From: Cydia pomonella
Lineage: Eukaryota; Arthropoda; Insecta; Lepidoptera; Tortricidae
Direction: 5' to 3'
DNA: 64,000 nt
Assembly: GCF_033807575.1 (NCBI RefSeq)
Contig: NW_026907817.1
Span: 24,284-88,283 of the forward strand
The notes below the pieces were generated by a model. It did not search any database and was not told the DNA's origin. It was given only the letters and a program-made list of their open reading frames with translations. The number at the start of each line of letters is the position of its first letter. Position 1 is the first letter of the stretch. A program made the translations under genes and the position numbers. Shown in pieces: positions 11,531 to 22,621 of this stretch.

Positions 11531-11999
11531 ATAGATATTTATGAAAATAAGAGACTGTTTTTGTTTAAGAATCCTGAGCACTTATCAGAATTGAAACACC
11601 ATTAGTGTGTCTTCCCCAGTAAAAGTAAAAATAATCTCGTTGGATTGCTTACTCAGAATACATTATTATTAAAGCTATCTAAATTGTTTAACAAATCCCT
11701 TACTTTGCGTCTCTTAAATGGCTTGTTGCTTTTACGGCAGATATCTCGGCCCTGAGTGCTTCTCTATTTACGATGCTACTTAGCTTTGCTCAAGAAACTA
11801 CTATGTAGTAGGTATTCATTTATTACATTATGTATGGAGTATAGAATGACAATTTTATATAGTAAATTCTTTTAACAAAGGTCCATATCACGCAGATATA
11901 ATCCAAAGTACGTTTACAATGTGTATTCATGAGACATGACATAGTACTAAATTTAGAAGTGTATTTAGAAAGATGTGTTAAACTAAATGATAATATCGG
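11531..11999. other. No gene recognised
   Basis: AT-rich sequence without frames of note or terminal repeats. Confidence 0.5.
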
Positions 12000-12965
12000 C
12001 GAATAGCATATCGGGCCATGCTCAGTGTAGGGTTACGTAGTTACCATTCTGTCAGAATAAGTTAAACGGGGGCTTACAAGTATAATGTATTAGGTATATA
12101 AGCATAAGGGAGTACCATCACAACGCTCTGTACGTCTTTTTACTAAGAAGAAAAGACTAGTTCTTGCAATAATTCAAAAACTGTTGAACCGATCATGTTC
12201 GGTATAGTTTTCTTTGAAAGTACTTACTTATTAATCTTTTGTTTCAAGATTTGTGTCATATTTTTGGACCCATGGTTCAAATGTTAGCGGGGACACTTTT
12301 TTTTAATTTATTGAGAAAACAAACAGCCTTTTACAAATATATCTAAAGTAAATGAACTAAAAATAGGCCTAAAGTTTCCTACGTTACTAAGAAAACTATT
12401 ACATAGAAATGTAAATTACGCAATTATAAATTACCGGTTTAGTTGTGTACTACATGCAAGTAAAGTAACAAAACATACAAAACTATGAAAAATATGACTG
12501 GAACCAAATTGATCAATTTCTAGAAAACAAAATTTGCCGAACTTTGTTCTTGAACACGGACAAACTATGAACAAAAATATCTATATCGTTAAGAAATTCA
12601 TTATACAAATAACAAGTGCGCCTAAAGAAAGAGGTTTCTTTCGGAGCGATTATTTCGGAAAATATTCTTTTTATCAAAAAATAGTTATTAGAGACCCGTA
12701 GTCGTTTTAAAAGACCTATCCAACGATACCCCACACTAATCAAAGCAAAAAAATTTTTTATTAAATAATTATATATTTTTTTAAGTTTTTATTTTACCGT
12801 TCTGTCGCCATGCATGATATATGTATCCATGCTAAATTGCAACTTTCTAGCACTAACGATCACGGAGCAAAGCCGCGGACGGACAGACAGACGGACATGG
12901 CGAAACTATAAGGTAACTACAAAACTAACTAAAAACCACGTGACTACGAAACCCTAAAAAGGAGC
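12000..12965 (+). repeat. Long dispersed repeat (CGGGCCATGCTCAG ... CGAAACCCTAAAAA)
   Basis: The left part (GGGCCATGCTCAGTGTAGGG and following) is shared with 58446-58610. The right part (GACGGACAGACAGACGGACATGG, then ACTACGAAACCCTAAAAAGG) is the usual end of this lepidopteran repeat, so the unit is about 1 kb. The 76-codon minus-strand frame inside recurs wherever the repeat occurs, as far as I recall, and is not a gene. Confidence 0.6.
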
Positions 12966-13810
12966 CTACTTAAATACACGTCACAGTCAAAATAACTGAG
13001 ATCTAAACGAGTGCCACGTTAAGTATTAGATAATCAGAGAAACATATAACAGAATAGATAGAATCGCAGGACTCTACTTACATTGCTAGTTCTTCCTAGT
13101 CATGCAAATAACGGCGTTCTAAAGTAACAACATTAAAACTAGTAGCTCTGCAAGATCCTTAAATTTGAATAAATGATATAGTTCTACAATTAAGTCATTC
13201 CAAAAAACTAAATCTAAAAAAAGAAAAAAAATTGAAACCGCTGACTAAATTTCACGAAAATCGATAAGAATTGCGACCTGTAGAGTGAAAGATCCGGACA
13301 TACGAAAGCATTCTTGCCCAAGCTGACACGGAAGCCTTCGCTAACGCTTGATCAAATATATCGAGACATTCATGTTTTATGGAAAACGGTCAAAAAGTGA
13401 GAACCCTCAAGTGTCGTGGGAAAGCGCTGTTTCACCGCGAAGATTAATAATTTCCTCTCAGACTCCATCAGGTTTCAGACCATACCCCAAAAGGGACCGG
13501 AAGAGGATATCCGGAAGCGGTCCGCGGCTTCCCAGAATGTGTTATACACTGTTGGAGGTCTGCGGAGGCGTGGGCATGAATAAAATGACTAAATTTACGT
13601 AAGTTCAGGGGCGTATTTCTTTCAAAGATATCAAATAAGAGCCAATAAAGTATAGGTAGTATACCGAGTAAAACAATATATTTTTCAAATGATCATTTGC
13701 GATTTTGTTTATGTGACTTAGATTTCATGGTTCCCTTAACTTATTTGTGCCTATTGTACTTATATACCTAATCACCGTTAGCAGTTTGTGCACTAATTCG
13801 GTCTGAAATT
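12966..13810. other. No gene recognised
   Basis: A GC-richer patch at 13380-13600 contains an 84-codon plus-strand frame with no recognisable motif. The rest is AT-rich. Confidence 0.45.
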
Positions 13811-14082
13811 ATAAATAATAATAATAAATATTATAAGACATTATTACACAAATTGACTAAGCCCCACAGTAAGCTCAAGAAGGCTTGTGTTGTGATTACT
13901 CAGACAACGATATATATAATATATAAATATGTATAAATACTTAAATACATAGAAAACACCCAAGACTCAGGAACAAATATCCGTGCTCATCACACAAATA
14001 AATGTCCTTACCAGGATTTGAACCCGGGACCATCGGCTTCATAGGCAGGGTCATTACCCACTAGGCCAGACCGGTCGTCAAA
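13811..14082 (-). mobile_element. tRNA-derived SINE (family A), copy 2
   Basis: A complete copy: on the minus strand it runs from TTTGACGACCGGTCTGGCC through the B-box region (GGTTCAAATCC) and the body to a TATTATTATTATT tail. It differs from copy 1 by scattered substitutions and small indels. It ends about 390 bp upstream of the gustatory receptor start. Confidence 0.85.
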
Positions 14083-14167
14083 CCAGATACTATGATTATT
14101 GTTCAATGTTTTTTTTCTATTTAATGTTTTATCTAGGTATCCTTATCTTTATCTATGTACTAAAATA

Positions 14168-14375
14168 AGATCACCATGGAAGTAAAGATCACAACAAACT
14201 ATTTTCAGCGACTAAATAATTTTATATTAATTTTTAACGTATACCCGTGTTTTAAATATTGATCACAAAATCATTAAAGTGCATACCAATAATTTTGACC
14301 TTAACCGAAATAAGTGCTGATCACCATGGAACTGAAAGTCACAACAAGTTATTTTCAGCAACAATAAAAAAAAAT
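14168..14375 (+). repeat. Imperfect direct repeat upstream of the receptor gene
   Basis: ATCACCATGGAAGTAAAG (about 14171) and ATCACCATGGAACTGAAA (about 14321) each continue into a near-identical stretch ending TATTTTCAGC. Each copy carries an in-frame ATG (MEVKITTNYFQ versus MELKVTTSYFQ). They look like two related 5' coding or leader segments, possibly first-exon relics, but neither joins the main receptor frame directly. Confidence 0.5.
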
Positions 14376-14469
14376 ACGTTCATAAAAGGCAAAGTAGTAA
14401 GGAGGGCTTCAGTTGCTCTTAACGTGTTGACCCTTACACTCATTTTTCAAACTAAGATTTAAACACGTT

Positions 14470-16268
14470 ATGATAAATGTAGTTTTTTCTTCAAAAAGTG
14501 TATCTAGAAAAATCTTCCTTTTTCTGCTCTCCTTAAAACTGTTAATGATTATCAGGTTTATGTTAGGATTTTACCAAAACATCACGGAAAACTTAAACAT
14601 GATGCGCTTTTTAACCGCTTACAATATACTGATAAACACTTTTTTCCCTCTCTTTATGCTGTGGAATTTCAAACCTTCATGTTCTTCTTCGTATGTTACG
14701 AAATACTGCGAAATATTCGAGCATTATGTGCTAATTCTGACATCAATTCTTACGCACGAGGAATATTTCGCAAATTACATGTCGGACATGCACCAAGTTG
14801 AAGCTACGATGCGTCTCCCACCGTATATTGGGGATGAAACTCTTCTTACAAGATTATTGAATCTGTTAATATATTCTAGAATATCATCAGTCTTCATCAC
14901 ATGCTTTCTTTTTTTCTCTGAGCACCGATATAACCATGTTCTATTAGTTTTCACGAGCATGTTTGTCCATTACAGCAAAGATATAGCTATGGTACCTGTT
15001 ATTATCATGCTGGAAATATTTAGACACCGATTGAAATTACTAAGACTTTCCGCCGAGCAATGCTTACAAGACGAGCAATTTCATAAGGAAAATATTCGTT
15101 TGAAATTGTCGAAAATAAAAAAAATCGTATATGTTTACAAAAATCTGTACAATGTAATGGAATCAAAGTTTAGTGTACTGAAATTCATGGTAAGCACATG
15201 TAGTATATAAAAATATTTTTAGTAGGTATTGCAGTAACAAATCTTGTTTGTGTATGTATTTGTTTTAGGTTGCTGTAAAATATGCTTCTGATTTTCGTGT
15301 ATGCATGGTTTTTATCTATCAGCTTTTGGATGATTTGATGCAAAAACGAGAGATGGTAAGTATTAAGACAACAAGTAATTGGTAACATGGTATGTTTGTT
15401 CTGGTTGATTCAATTAGCTACCAAAAATCTGAATTACTTTGGTTAAGCTTCTACCAATCAATGTAATGTAATGAATTCTTGTATTTTTTTTTTATAAGTA
15501 ACGATGTCTTTTTTTAGAAGACGTTAGAGTACAGCCAAATCCTCCAAACAGTGATCAGTGCCCTAATGACCGTTTTGCCATCGTTGCTAGCTGAAATGTG
15601 TGCCGATGAAGTTGATAAGATCAAAACTATTCTAGCTAATCAGTTATTGACATGCCCAGGTAATTTATTATTCACTTCACCCCCTTGTTTTCTTTGCTAC
15701 AAACCATTGTTTATTTGGTTAAAACCTTGTGCGTTACATTGAAATGCTTTCCTAGACACTGATTAGTCCGAAATTCATACTTTTGTTATTTTGGTGACAA
15801 TAGAACATAATGTTGGTAAAGTTGTTGAAGTCCAAGCACCATAGTTGAAGTACTTAACGAAAAACCTCGATCACATCGAGTTTCAGTTCGTTAAAAATGT
15901 TTACAGAAATATTTAATGTATCAGTAGAAATAAAAGCGTGTGTAATTTTTAATGGCAACTTGTTTACAGTAAAAATTAAATGATTGTCATTTCAATTGTT
16001 GATAACGATTAAGACAACTATCACGATGATAAAGATATAAATGATCATGATGATGACAATTACAATGACGTTAATGCTTTTTGCAGAAAAGGAGGTCCGT
16101 GAAGCGCTGCAAGACTCACTGACATACTTGCGCACGCGTCGATTCCGCTGCGTGATTTGGCGCTCCGTCGACATCGACGCGTCCACTCCGTTCTCCTTTC
16201 TAGCGTTGCTCACCAATTACGTCACCGTGATGATACAGTTCATGAAGCCGCAGATTTCGAATACATAG
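14470..16268 (+). CDS. Gustatory receptor family protein, four exons
   Basis: Proposed exons are 14470-15189, 15269-15355, 15518-15659 and 16087-16268, with intron phases 0, 0 and 1. Every junction has a GT donor (GTAAGC, GTAAGT, GTAATT) and an AG acceptor after a pyrimidine run or TTTTTGCAG. The joined frame is about 376 residues, within the usual 350-450 for insect gustatory receptors. It shows seven hydrophobic stretches. The C-terminal end has the family signature in the form NYVTVMIQF (consensus TYxxxxxQF; the first T is N here), a few residues before the stop. These are seven-transmembrane ligand-gated channels, inverted relative to GPCRs, sitting in the dendrite membrane of taste neurons. 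The ligand cannot be read from sequence. No defect is seen, so it may be functional. The first ATG was chosen because it precedes the first hydrophobic segment and stops lie just upstream; an extra 5' exon cannot be excluded. Confidence 0.85.
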
Positions 16269-16439
16269 ATGGTTCAATGTTTTATGATTGACAATAATAA
16301 TTATCGCCCCGAGTTCCATATGGTCGGGTGTGAAAAAAGTCAACTTTTCGATAGAGCCAAAACAAAATTTTCACTTTTGTTTGACATGATTGCATGAACT
16401 AGGTAGCTAAAAACGCGATTTTGTTGTATATTGAATCTT

Positions 16440-16605
16440 ATATAGTCTTGACCAACGCCTAAAGAGTCTCGCTAGGTGGGTGGATCGAGGGTCAGATGCA
16501 GAAGGTGGTAGTTTTAGCCACGGCGTGGTTCTTCTCTCTGCTGACCACCGGCAGCTTGGGCCTTGCCCTATTGCTGGGGGCACCTTAGGTTAGGTTTTAT
16601 TATAA
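16440..16605 (+). repeat. Dispersed repeat (family D)
   Basis: TCTCGCTAGGTGGGTGGATC, then GGGTCAGATGCAGAAGG, CCACGGCGTGG, CCGGCAGCTTGGGCC and CACCTTAGGTTAGGTTT form a phrase I recognise as a common lepidopteran repeat. A diverged piece lies at 31240-31365. It begins about 170 bp after the receptor stop and could supply part of the 3' region. Confidence 0.5.
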
Positions 16606-17029
16606 TAAGTTTATAAGTATTTTCTTGTCTTCTTGTATTTTATTTAAGTATGCATATTGGTTTAGAATTAATCGAGCACATTTGTTCGTAAGACACAATT
16701 AAATCTCTATTTGTATTTTCGTGTGAAAACGTTAGGCTTAGTTGATGGTAGATGTCACATTGGAGTATATAAGATAGTTCATTTCAAATTTAAGAATCAC
16801 CATTTAAATACCTAAATCATAAAAAGTCCAAGTTCCCTTATTATCTTGGCTTGTTTAGCAAATTGGTAAACAGATGATCTCGACTCAATTTAAGTTTTTC
16901 CATTTAGGTCCAAACGAACATTAATCTCCGCGTCGTGTGGAGGCGCTCGATGTAATTTAATAGAACCAGAGCTAGTAAATTTGCAAAAAAAAAGTGTGTG
17001 TGTGTGTTAGCCGGTGCCGGTCGTTTTTT
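16606..17029. other. No gene recognised
   Basis: AT-rich sequence with a short GT run at 16993-17006. Confidence 0.5.
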
Positions 17030-17165
17030 TTATTTTTTATACCACGACGGAGGCAAACAAGCATACGGCCCGCCTGATGGTAAGCAGTCACCGCAGCCTA
17101 TGGACGCCTGCAACTCCAGAGGTGTTACATGCGCGTTGCACTCCACGCAACGACGCAAGACTGGA
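17030..17165 (-). mobile_element. LINE 3' end (family B), truncated
   Basis: On the minus strand it reads AACGCGCATGTAACACCTCTGG, then GCAGGCGTCCATAGGCTGCG, CTTACCATCAGGCGGGCCG, TGCTTGTTTGCCTCCGTCG and TGGTATAAAAAATAAAAAA. The A-rich end defines the 3' terminus. Six copies occur in the window; the longest (53455-53735) shows that the repeat is the tail of a LINE ORF. Confidence 0.7.
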
Positions 17166-18109
17166 ATTTACTCCTTACGAACGATTATAAAAAAAAAAAA
17201 ACATTGTCAAATTTAAGATAAAACTCCGCTAATTGACTTTGTTATTTTTACTCCAATAAACTACAAAAATAAAAATGGTACCAACTGCATTATATCAAAG
17301 CTATCAATATTATAGTGAATGTTGGAGCAATGTCATCCAAGATTTATGTTCATTTACTGCCATTCAGGCATTGAGGTTGAGGGAAGTTGAGGGATTGTGG
17401 GAATTATTAACCAGAAATCAGCGATTTGTGATCAGCTTAGTGTTAAACACATTCGAGGTCAAAATCATCCTAAGCCCGTTTTGTCCTTGATCGTAAATGA
17501 TCAAAATTGACAGTTGAACTTCAGGGATCCCGGACCAGAGAATTGTTTTAAAAACAATTTGCATCTGTAACGTGTCCGTATATGGCGCGAATATAGTTCT
17601 AGAATTAAAAATAATTGACAATGTATAAAAAATGTTTAGTGATAAAATCAGTAACATTGCTTTAGAGCCATCAGAAAACACATTATATTTTCCCACTACA
17701 GCTCCCCTGAGACTACTGGAAACCTCGAAAGCTCATTTTCCATAAAATAAGCAGGAAAAAGTGAAATGCGCAATGCTTGAGTCGCCAAAAATGTCGCCAT
17801 TAATACGCTGCGGATGTCGTCTATCCGTGACATCCATTTACCTGGCTGTTTATAATTTGAGTCGAGTTCCGGATGATCCTTAGTAACGTGACCCCGCAAT
17901 CTTTAGTATCTATACGTATTCGAAGAGCGCTCATACTGACTTGCTCTAGCCCCTGGACTCTTTAGTTTTCGGGAAGCGTGTGGAACGACAGCAAGCTGAC
18001 AGACGAGACGAGGGATGACAGACGACTGATGATAATATATCGGATATTATTGTAAAGCATAGCTCGTGGGAAATCTATGCTTGTACTGACAAATGGTTAT
18101 GTGAATGCT
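17166..18109. other. No gene recognised
   Basis: Short frames of up to 92 codons on the minus strand, none with recognisable sequence. It abuts the left end of the DIRS element. Confidence 0.5.
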
Positions 18110-18131
18110 ATTACTTTCGGGTTTCGTTCTC

Positions 18132-18277
18132 GATATTAGCATATAATTACACATGTAGTTTCACAATAGACTCGCCATTTCGCACTATATTTTGGAGAAA
18201 TAAAACAATTATTTAAAAAAAAATAGGGTAGAAGAATTTATCGTCTCGATATCCAACCCTCACCAACCAGGCGCCAT
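18132..18277 (+). repeat. DIRS left inverted terminal repeat
   Basis: It runs from GATATTAGCATATAATTACA to CCAACCAGGCGCCAT. Its reverse complement is found at 22622-22766 with only one or two indels in about 146 bp, so the two ends have diverged little. Confidence 0.9.
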
Positions 18278-18379
18278 CATTCACGATTTAGTGCTTCGCT
18301 GTTTCGCACGTTGCTTTTAGCATTAAAATTAAATTAGCGTTTCTTTTGCGTGTTAAAAGTATATCATCGGTTTTAAACC

Positions 18380-20376
18380 ATGCCGAAACGAAAAAGTGAT
18401 GAAGATGATTACGATTATCTTGAAAAACAGTTACGAAAATTAAAACGTAGAATTAAAAGTAGGCGTAACCGCCGTCGTGATAGTTCTTTGTCTTCGTGTA
18501 GTGATGGTGTTTCGCTTCATGACCCGCGGGGTGAGTAGTTATATATAGTGATTTACTTTTGTATGTAGTTTACGGAAATCGTTTTTGACGTTATGAATGT
18601 TTCAAATTTGATACAAATATCGTAATGAATGGCATAATTAGTTACAAAAGTGTAATGTCATTGATTAAAACGCTGGATATTCGGACTGTCCACATGGGGC
18701 TTTCCAAATCCATGTAATATATGTGTGTTTCCTGTTTTTTTGTACATTATTTATTGCAAGTAACGATTAATATACCTAATCAAGGAGTGTACCAACATTA
18801 TTAAACCACTGGATAATCGGACTGTCCACATGGGGCTTTCCAAATCCATGTAATATATTCGTTTTTTAACTTTATTCATTACAAGTAACGATTAATATAA
18901 TCAAGGAGTATACTGAAACTATTTAACCACTGGATAATCGGACTGTCCACATGGGGCTTTCCAAATCCATGTAATATATTCGTTTTTTAACTTTATTCAT
19001 TACAAGTAACGATTAATATAATCAAGGAGTATACTGAAATTATTTAACCACTGGATAATCGGACTGTCCACATGGGGCTTTCCAAATCCAAATTGTAAAT
19101 ATGTACACAATCGGGTTCTCCTTCCTAGGGTGTTCCCACCGTGTCATACGTGTAAAAAACCAGCTAGTTAAGTGGCTTTGCGTGTTTCTCATATTAAAGG
19201 AGTCTCACTAGCCCTTAAAAATATATTCTTTTATATTTCTATATAGAATGCGAATCAATCGCCAACGTTGACAATGACGTCATCGAACCCGAACCGGGGT
19301 GTTCCTATTGGAACGATTACTGGCCGGTACCGGACCCAAGCGACGGCGTCGATGATTTCGAACACCCCGCGCCTGCCGCGGCCAAGTCGCCGCCTCCCGT
19401 TGCCGCCGCCGTACCTGTACTTACTACCACCGCCGCAACCTTGCCGTCCGCTGTCGTAGTTACCGGGCAGTCGCTTGCCCCTGCTTCAGTGCCGGCGCTC
19501 ACCGCTGGCGCTATACCTCCACTTGTTGATGCTGCCGCGCTTTTAGAGGCACAGCAGCTGGCACAAGCAGCAGTTGAAACACCAAATGCGACTATTGACC
19601 CGGATTTGTTAGCAATACTAGGCGAAGACCCAACTGTCATAAAAGAATACGGTGACGATATACAGAGTGACCTGGCAATCAGATTAAATCATTTGGCCAC
19701 TTCAGGTCTTACTAAAGAGAGCCGCGCAGAGATTAAAGATAAATATCTGATCCCCGGAAATTGTAAAATGATTAAGGCTCCAATTCTTAATCCAGAGATA
19801 CGAGCATCCTTGATTGAAAGCCAGGCCAAACGTGACAAAGGTATAGAAAATAAGCAGGTTTTAAACTCCTGCGCTTTGTCGTCTCTCAGTAAAGCTATCA
19901 CACTCCTTATTACATCTGACAGCAAAAACCAGGAAGTCCTTAGATTATTAATGGATACAGCGCGAATCTTAAGTGACATACAACATAGTGATTCAATGTT
20001 ACGCAGATTTTTTATTCTGTCAACGGTGAAAAAAGAGCTGAAAGATCAACTAGAGAAGACGAAAATTGAAGATTTACTTTTCGGCAGCAATTTGGTGGAA
20101 ACCTTGAAGTCAGCAAAAACTATTAGTAAAACCGGGGCAGATATGAGGTCCTCTGGACCTACAAATACTAAGGATGCGGAGCCTAAACAAACAAAAATGA
20201 TAAACAAGGCTTTAAACGGACGAGGCCCCCCTGCAAATCGCAGACCGCATGCATCGGGGGGGACTCGGAACTGGCGATCGGCGAATCCAGCTGCGACTTC
20301 GAGGCAAACGACGACGAGGCACCGCAGCCACTCGAGGACATCGCCGCGTCATCAATATACACGTCACAGACGTTAG
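18380..20376 (+). CDS. DIRS ORF1 (gag-like), two exons
   Basis: Exon 1 is 18380-18530 (MPKRKSDEDDYDYLEKQLRK onward, very basic, ending DPR plus one base). It is followed by a GTGAGT donor. Exon 2 begins at 19247 after TATATTTCTATATAG. The split codon becomes Glu and the frame stays open to 20376, giving about 426 residues. The protein has an Arg/Lys-rich N-terminus, an Ala/Pro-rich linker (about residues 85-150), a helical middle (for example TKESRAEIKDKYLIPG), and a basic Arg/His-rich C-terminus. That layout fits the structural nucleic-acid-binding protein of DIRS and PAT elements. The frame has no stops and may still be translatable. An alternative is that exon 2 is used alone from an internal start, but the phase-perfect junction favours splicing. 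Confidence 0.75.
18671..19090 (+). repeat. Four tandem units inside the ORF1 intron
   Basis: Each unit contains CGGACTGTCCACATGGGGC followed by TTTCCAAATCCA (starts near 18681, 18817, 18938, 19059; spacing 136, 121 and 121 bp). The last three are almost identical over the full unit. They lie wholly inside the predicted intron. Possible roles are promoter or enhancer repeats, or simply slippage products. Confidence 0.85.
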
Positions 20377-20769
20377 TCCTGGTAATGCACGGTAAGCCTG
20401 CTAGGCGATTTTCTCATTTTCACCACGAGTGGACTACTATCACTAACAACCCAGTCATACTTGCTTTGATAAAGGGTTCTGAAAAATCTTTCACATAACC
20501 AGTCATTCAAACTGTCATCCCCAAAGAACCAACATAGGTATTCGCAATCTGAATATAAATCATTTGAAGATTCTCATTGCGAATGTTATGTCTTCCTTGC
20601 TGCTGTGCTGTGTCATTATGTGTTTTTTGTATCGAAAAATACATTTCAAGTATTTTTCCTTATACCTAAACCTAAGCATTTAATTTAATACTAAATTTAA
20701 AACACAGCATTTAAAAATTAGAAAGGCAATAAACAGTTATGTAAGCAAAATAGTAGCGATGATAATTCC
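20377..20769. other. DIRS interior where the reverse transcriptase should be
   Basis: About 390 bp of AT-rich sequence without reverse transcriptase motifs. In related elements the polymerase domain (over 1 kb) lies here, so a large internal deletion is inferred. Confidence 0.6.
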
Positions 20770-20915
20770 TCGGAGACTTACACAGATGTCTCAACAACGG
20801 GGTGGGGAGCAGCTTGTGGATATGATACAGCTAGTGATCTATGGGATAAACATGAAAGCTCCTTATATATAGATTGCCTCGAGATTCTGGCAGCCTTCAT
20901 AGGGCTTAAAGTTTT
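20770..20915 (+). pseudogene. Remnant of the DIRS RNase H domain
   Basis: The frame reads YTDVSTTGWGAACG, then about 20 residues later YIDCLEILAAFIGLK. The TD of the first block and the E of CLEIL match the first Asp and the Glu of the RNase H active site in DIRS-type polyproteins (TDAS..GWGA ... E.LA). The frame runs into a T-run at about 20913 and loses similarity; the later catalytic residues are gone. The preceding polymerase domain is absent. It shows that the element once encoded a reverse transcriptase/RNase H protein. Confidence 0.7.
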
Positions 20916-21029
20916 TTTTTTTTCAAATATTTCTGCGCATAGAATATGTTCCCTTTCTTCAAGAGACTGTTTATTTCGAAATCCTTTGATTTCCCGACCT
21001 TACGATGAATTAATTATTTTTCATTGTAG

Positions 21030-22164
21030 CGATCGTGCAATTCATCGCTGGATTACGCTGGTTGTCGGGAAGCTATTCGGACGTCGCTACTTCTTAGGGG
21101 AGTCCCAGAACCATCTATTCCCACAATTATAGCGTCTCTTTCAGACAACACACTCAAACAGTACGATACTTGTTTTAAAAAATGGTTCTCATACTGCAAA
21201 GATAAGGGCATTAATGTTTATAAGGCATCAGAACTTGAAGTTTTAAGTTTTCTAACGTATGTCTATGAAAGAGGCGCTAGGTATGGTACCATCAATAGCT
21301 GCAGATCAGCATTGTCCTTGTTATTTAATCAAGATGTAACTAACAATGATTTAATCAAGCGATTCCTTAAAGGTGTATTTCGTTCACGACCGGCGTTACC
21401 CAAATATAATTTGACTTGGGACGTTGACAAAGTGTTAAATAATTTAGCTGATTGGTATCCAAATAAAAATCTTAATCTTGAAAACCTGACCAAAAAATTA
21501 ATAACATTATTAGCGTTAGTTACTGCTCACCGGGTCCAAACCTTATCTTCTATAAACATTAAAAATATAAAAATCTTAGATTCCGATATTATAATTCAAA
21601 TTCCTGATTTAACCCTTTACCAGGGTAAGGGATATATATTTCCCACATGCGGCTCTTCAAACATGTGTTCTATTTTTGATGAGTAAGACTGACATTCGAT
21701 TGTCATTTTTGAACTGTCAGCCTGGTAAAGGGTTAATCAAAACATCACGGCTTGGATCACATCAACCCGTGCTTTCATTACCATTTTTCTTGCAAAGGCC
21801 TGAGATTTGTCCCGCTGGTACCCTACGATCATATTTGGACAAAACTAATAATATTCGAAATGATATTGATTCATTATTTATTTCATTCAGGAAACCTCAT
21901 CATAAGGTTACATCCCAAACTTTAAGTAGGTGGATTAGGAGCACATTATCAAGTAGCGGTATTGACACTACTTTGTTTACTGCGCACAGCACTAGACATG
22001 CGTCTACTTCCAAGGCCTTTAAATTAGGGGTTAGTTTAGACGTCATTCGGAAAACTGCTGGTTGGAGTGCAAAATCGTCAGTTTTTGCCAAATATTATAA
22101 TAAAATAATATCTGAGCAAACTGGTAACATTGATTTCGCTAGAAATATATTAAATACCTCATGA
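21030..22164 (+). pseudogene. DIRS tyrosine recombinase, interrupted by a MITE
   Basis: The recombinase reads as one frame from about 21030 (GCREAIRTSLLLRGVPEP, then SLSDNTLKQYDTCFKKW) to 21608. After a 120-bp insert plus one TTAA it continues to 22164. All four catalytic landmarks are visible: Arg in TAHRVQTL, His and Arg in HSTRHAST, Trp in AGWSAKSS and Tyr in FAKYYNK. The enzyme would integrate the circular DNA intermediate. The insert adds in-frame stops, so the present gene gives only two pieces. A TTTTTCATTGTAG acceptor-like sequence just before 21030 suggests the recombinase may be made from a spliced transcript. Apart from the insert I see no lesion in the catalytic half. Confidence 0.85.
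21613..21732. mobile_element. 120-bp TTAA-flanked MITE (piggyBac-like)
   Basis: The ends are CCCTTTACCAGG and CCTGGTAAAGGG (12-bp perfect inverted repeats). They are flanked on both sides by TTAA (21609-21612 and 21733-21736), the target specificity of piggyBac transposons. Taking out the element with one TTAA leaves the recombinase frame continuous. It is far too short to encode a transposase and so must be mobilised in trans. Confidence 0.85.
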
Positions 22165-22416
22165 TTCATATTATCTACGTATTAATAAACAATTAAGATT
22201 GTAATGAACATAAGTAGATATTAAAGCGAACATATACCTATGTATCGTAATACTTATAGTTGTAATCCAATAAATTGTACCGGAGAGGATATAAAAAGTT
22301 GCAATTAATATTATTAATTTGATTGTGTGTAAGAAATATACACTATATAAATCATTACATTCAGAGTTTAATTTAGAGTTTTAAAATATTTCACGACCTA
22401 CACTTGCTCTAAACAT

Positions 22417-22540
22417 CTACATGTGTAATATATGCTAATATCGAGAACGAAACCCGAAAGTAATTAATGATTAAACGAACTTACCTGTACGTGAAGTTCA
22501 ATCATAATTACTCGAAGGGTTTCGTTCGAAGATATTAGCA
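22417..22540 (-). repeat. DIRS internal complementary region
   Basis: The first part (CTACATGTGTAATATATGC to CCCGAAAGTAA) is the reverse complement of the left terminus. The second part (TTAATGATTAAACGAACTTA to GAAGATATTAGC) is the reverse complement of the right terminus. The junction AGTAATTAATG fuses the two ends, which is what a template for circle closure should look like. Confidence 0.9.
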
Positions 22541-22621
22541 ACCCTCCCTGCCCTAGAACTAGCCTGACCCCAGGTCGTGAAATAATGTAGGAAACAGCTC
22601 AGCACCTCTCTAAACAGAATT

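Noticed and set aside
19317..19640. 107-codon minus-strand frame rich in Ala, Gly and Ser.
   Set aside because: Antisense shadow of the Ala/Pro-rich linker of DIRS ORF1.
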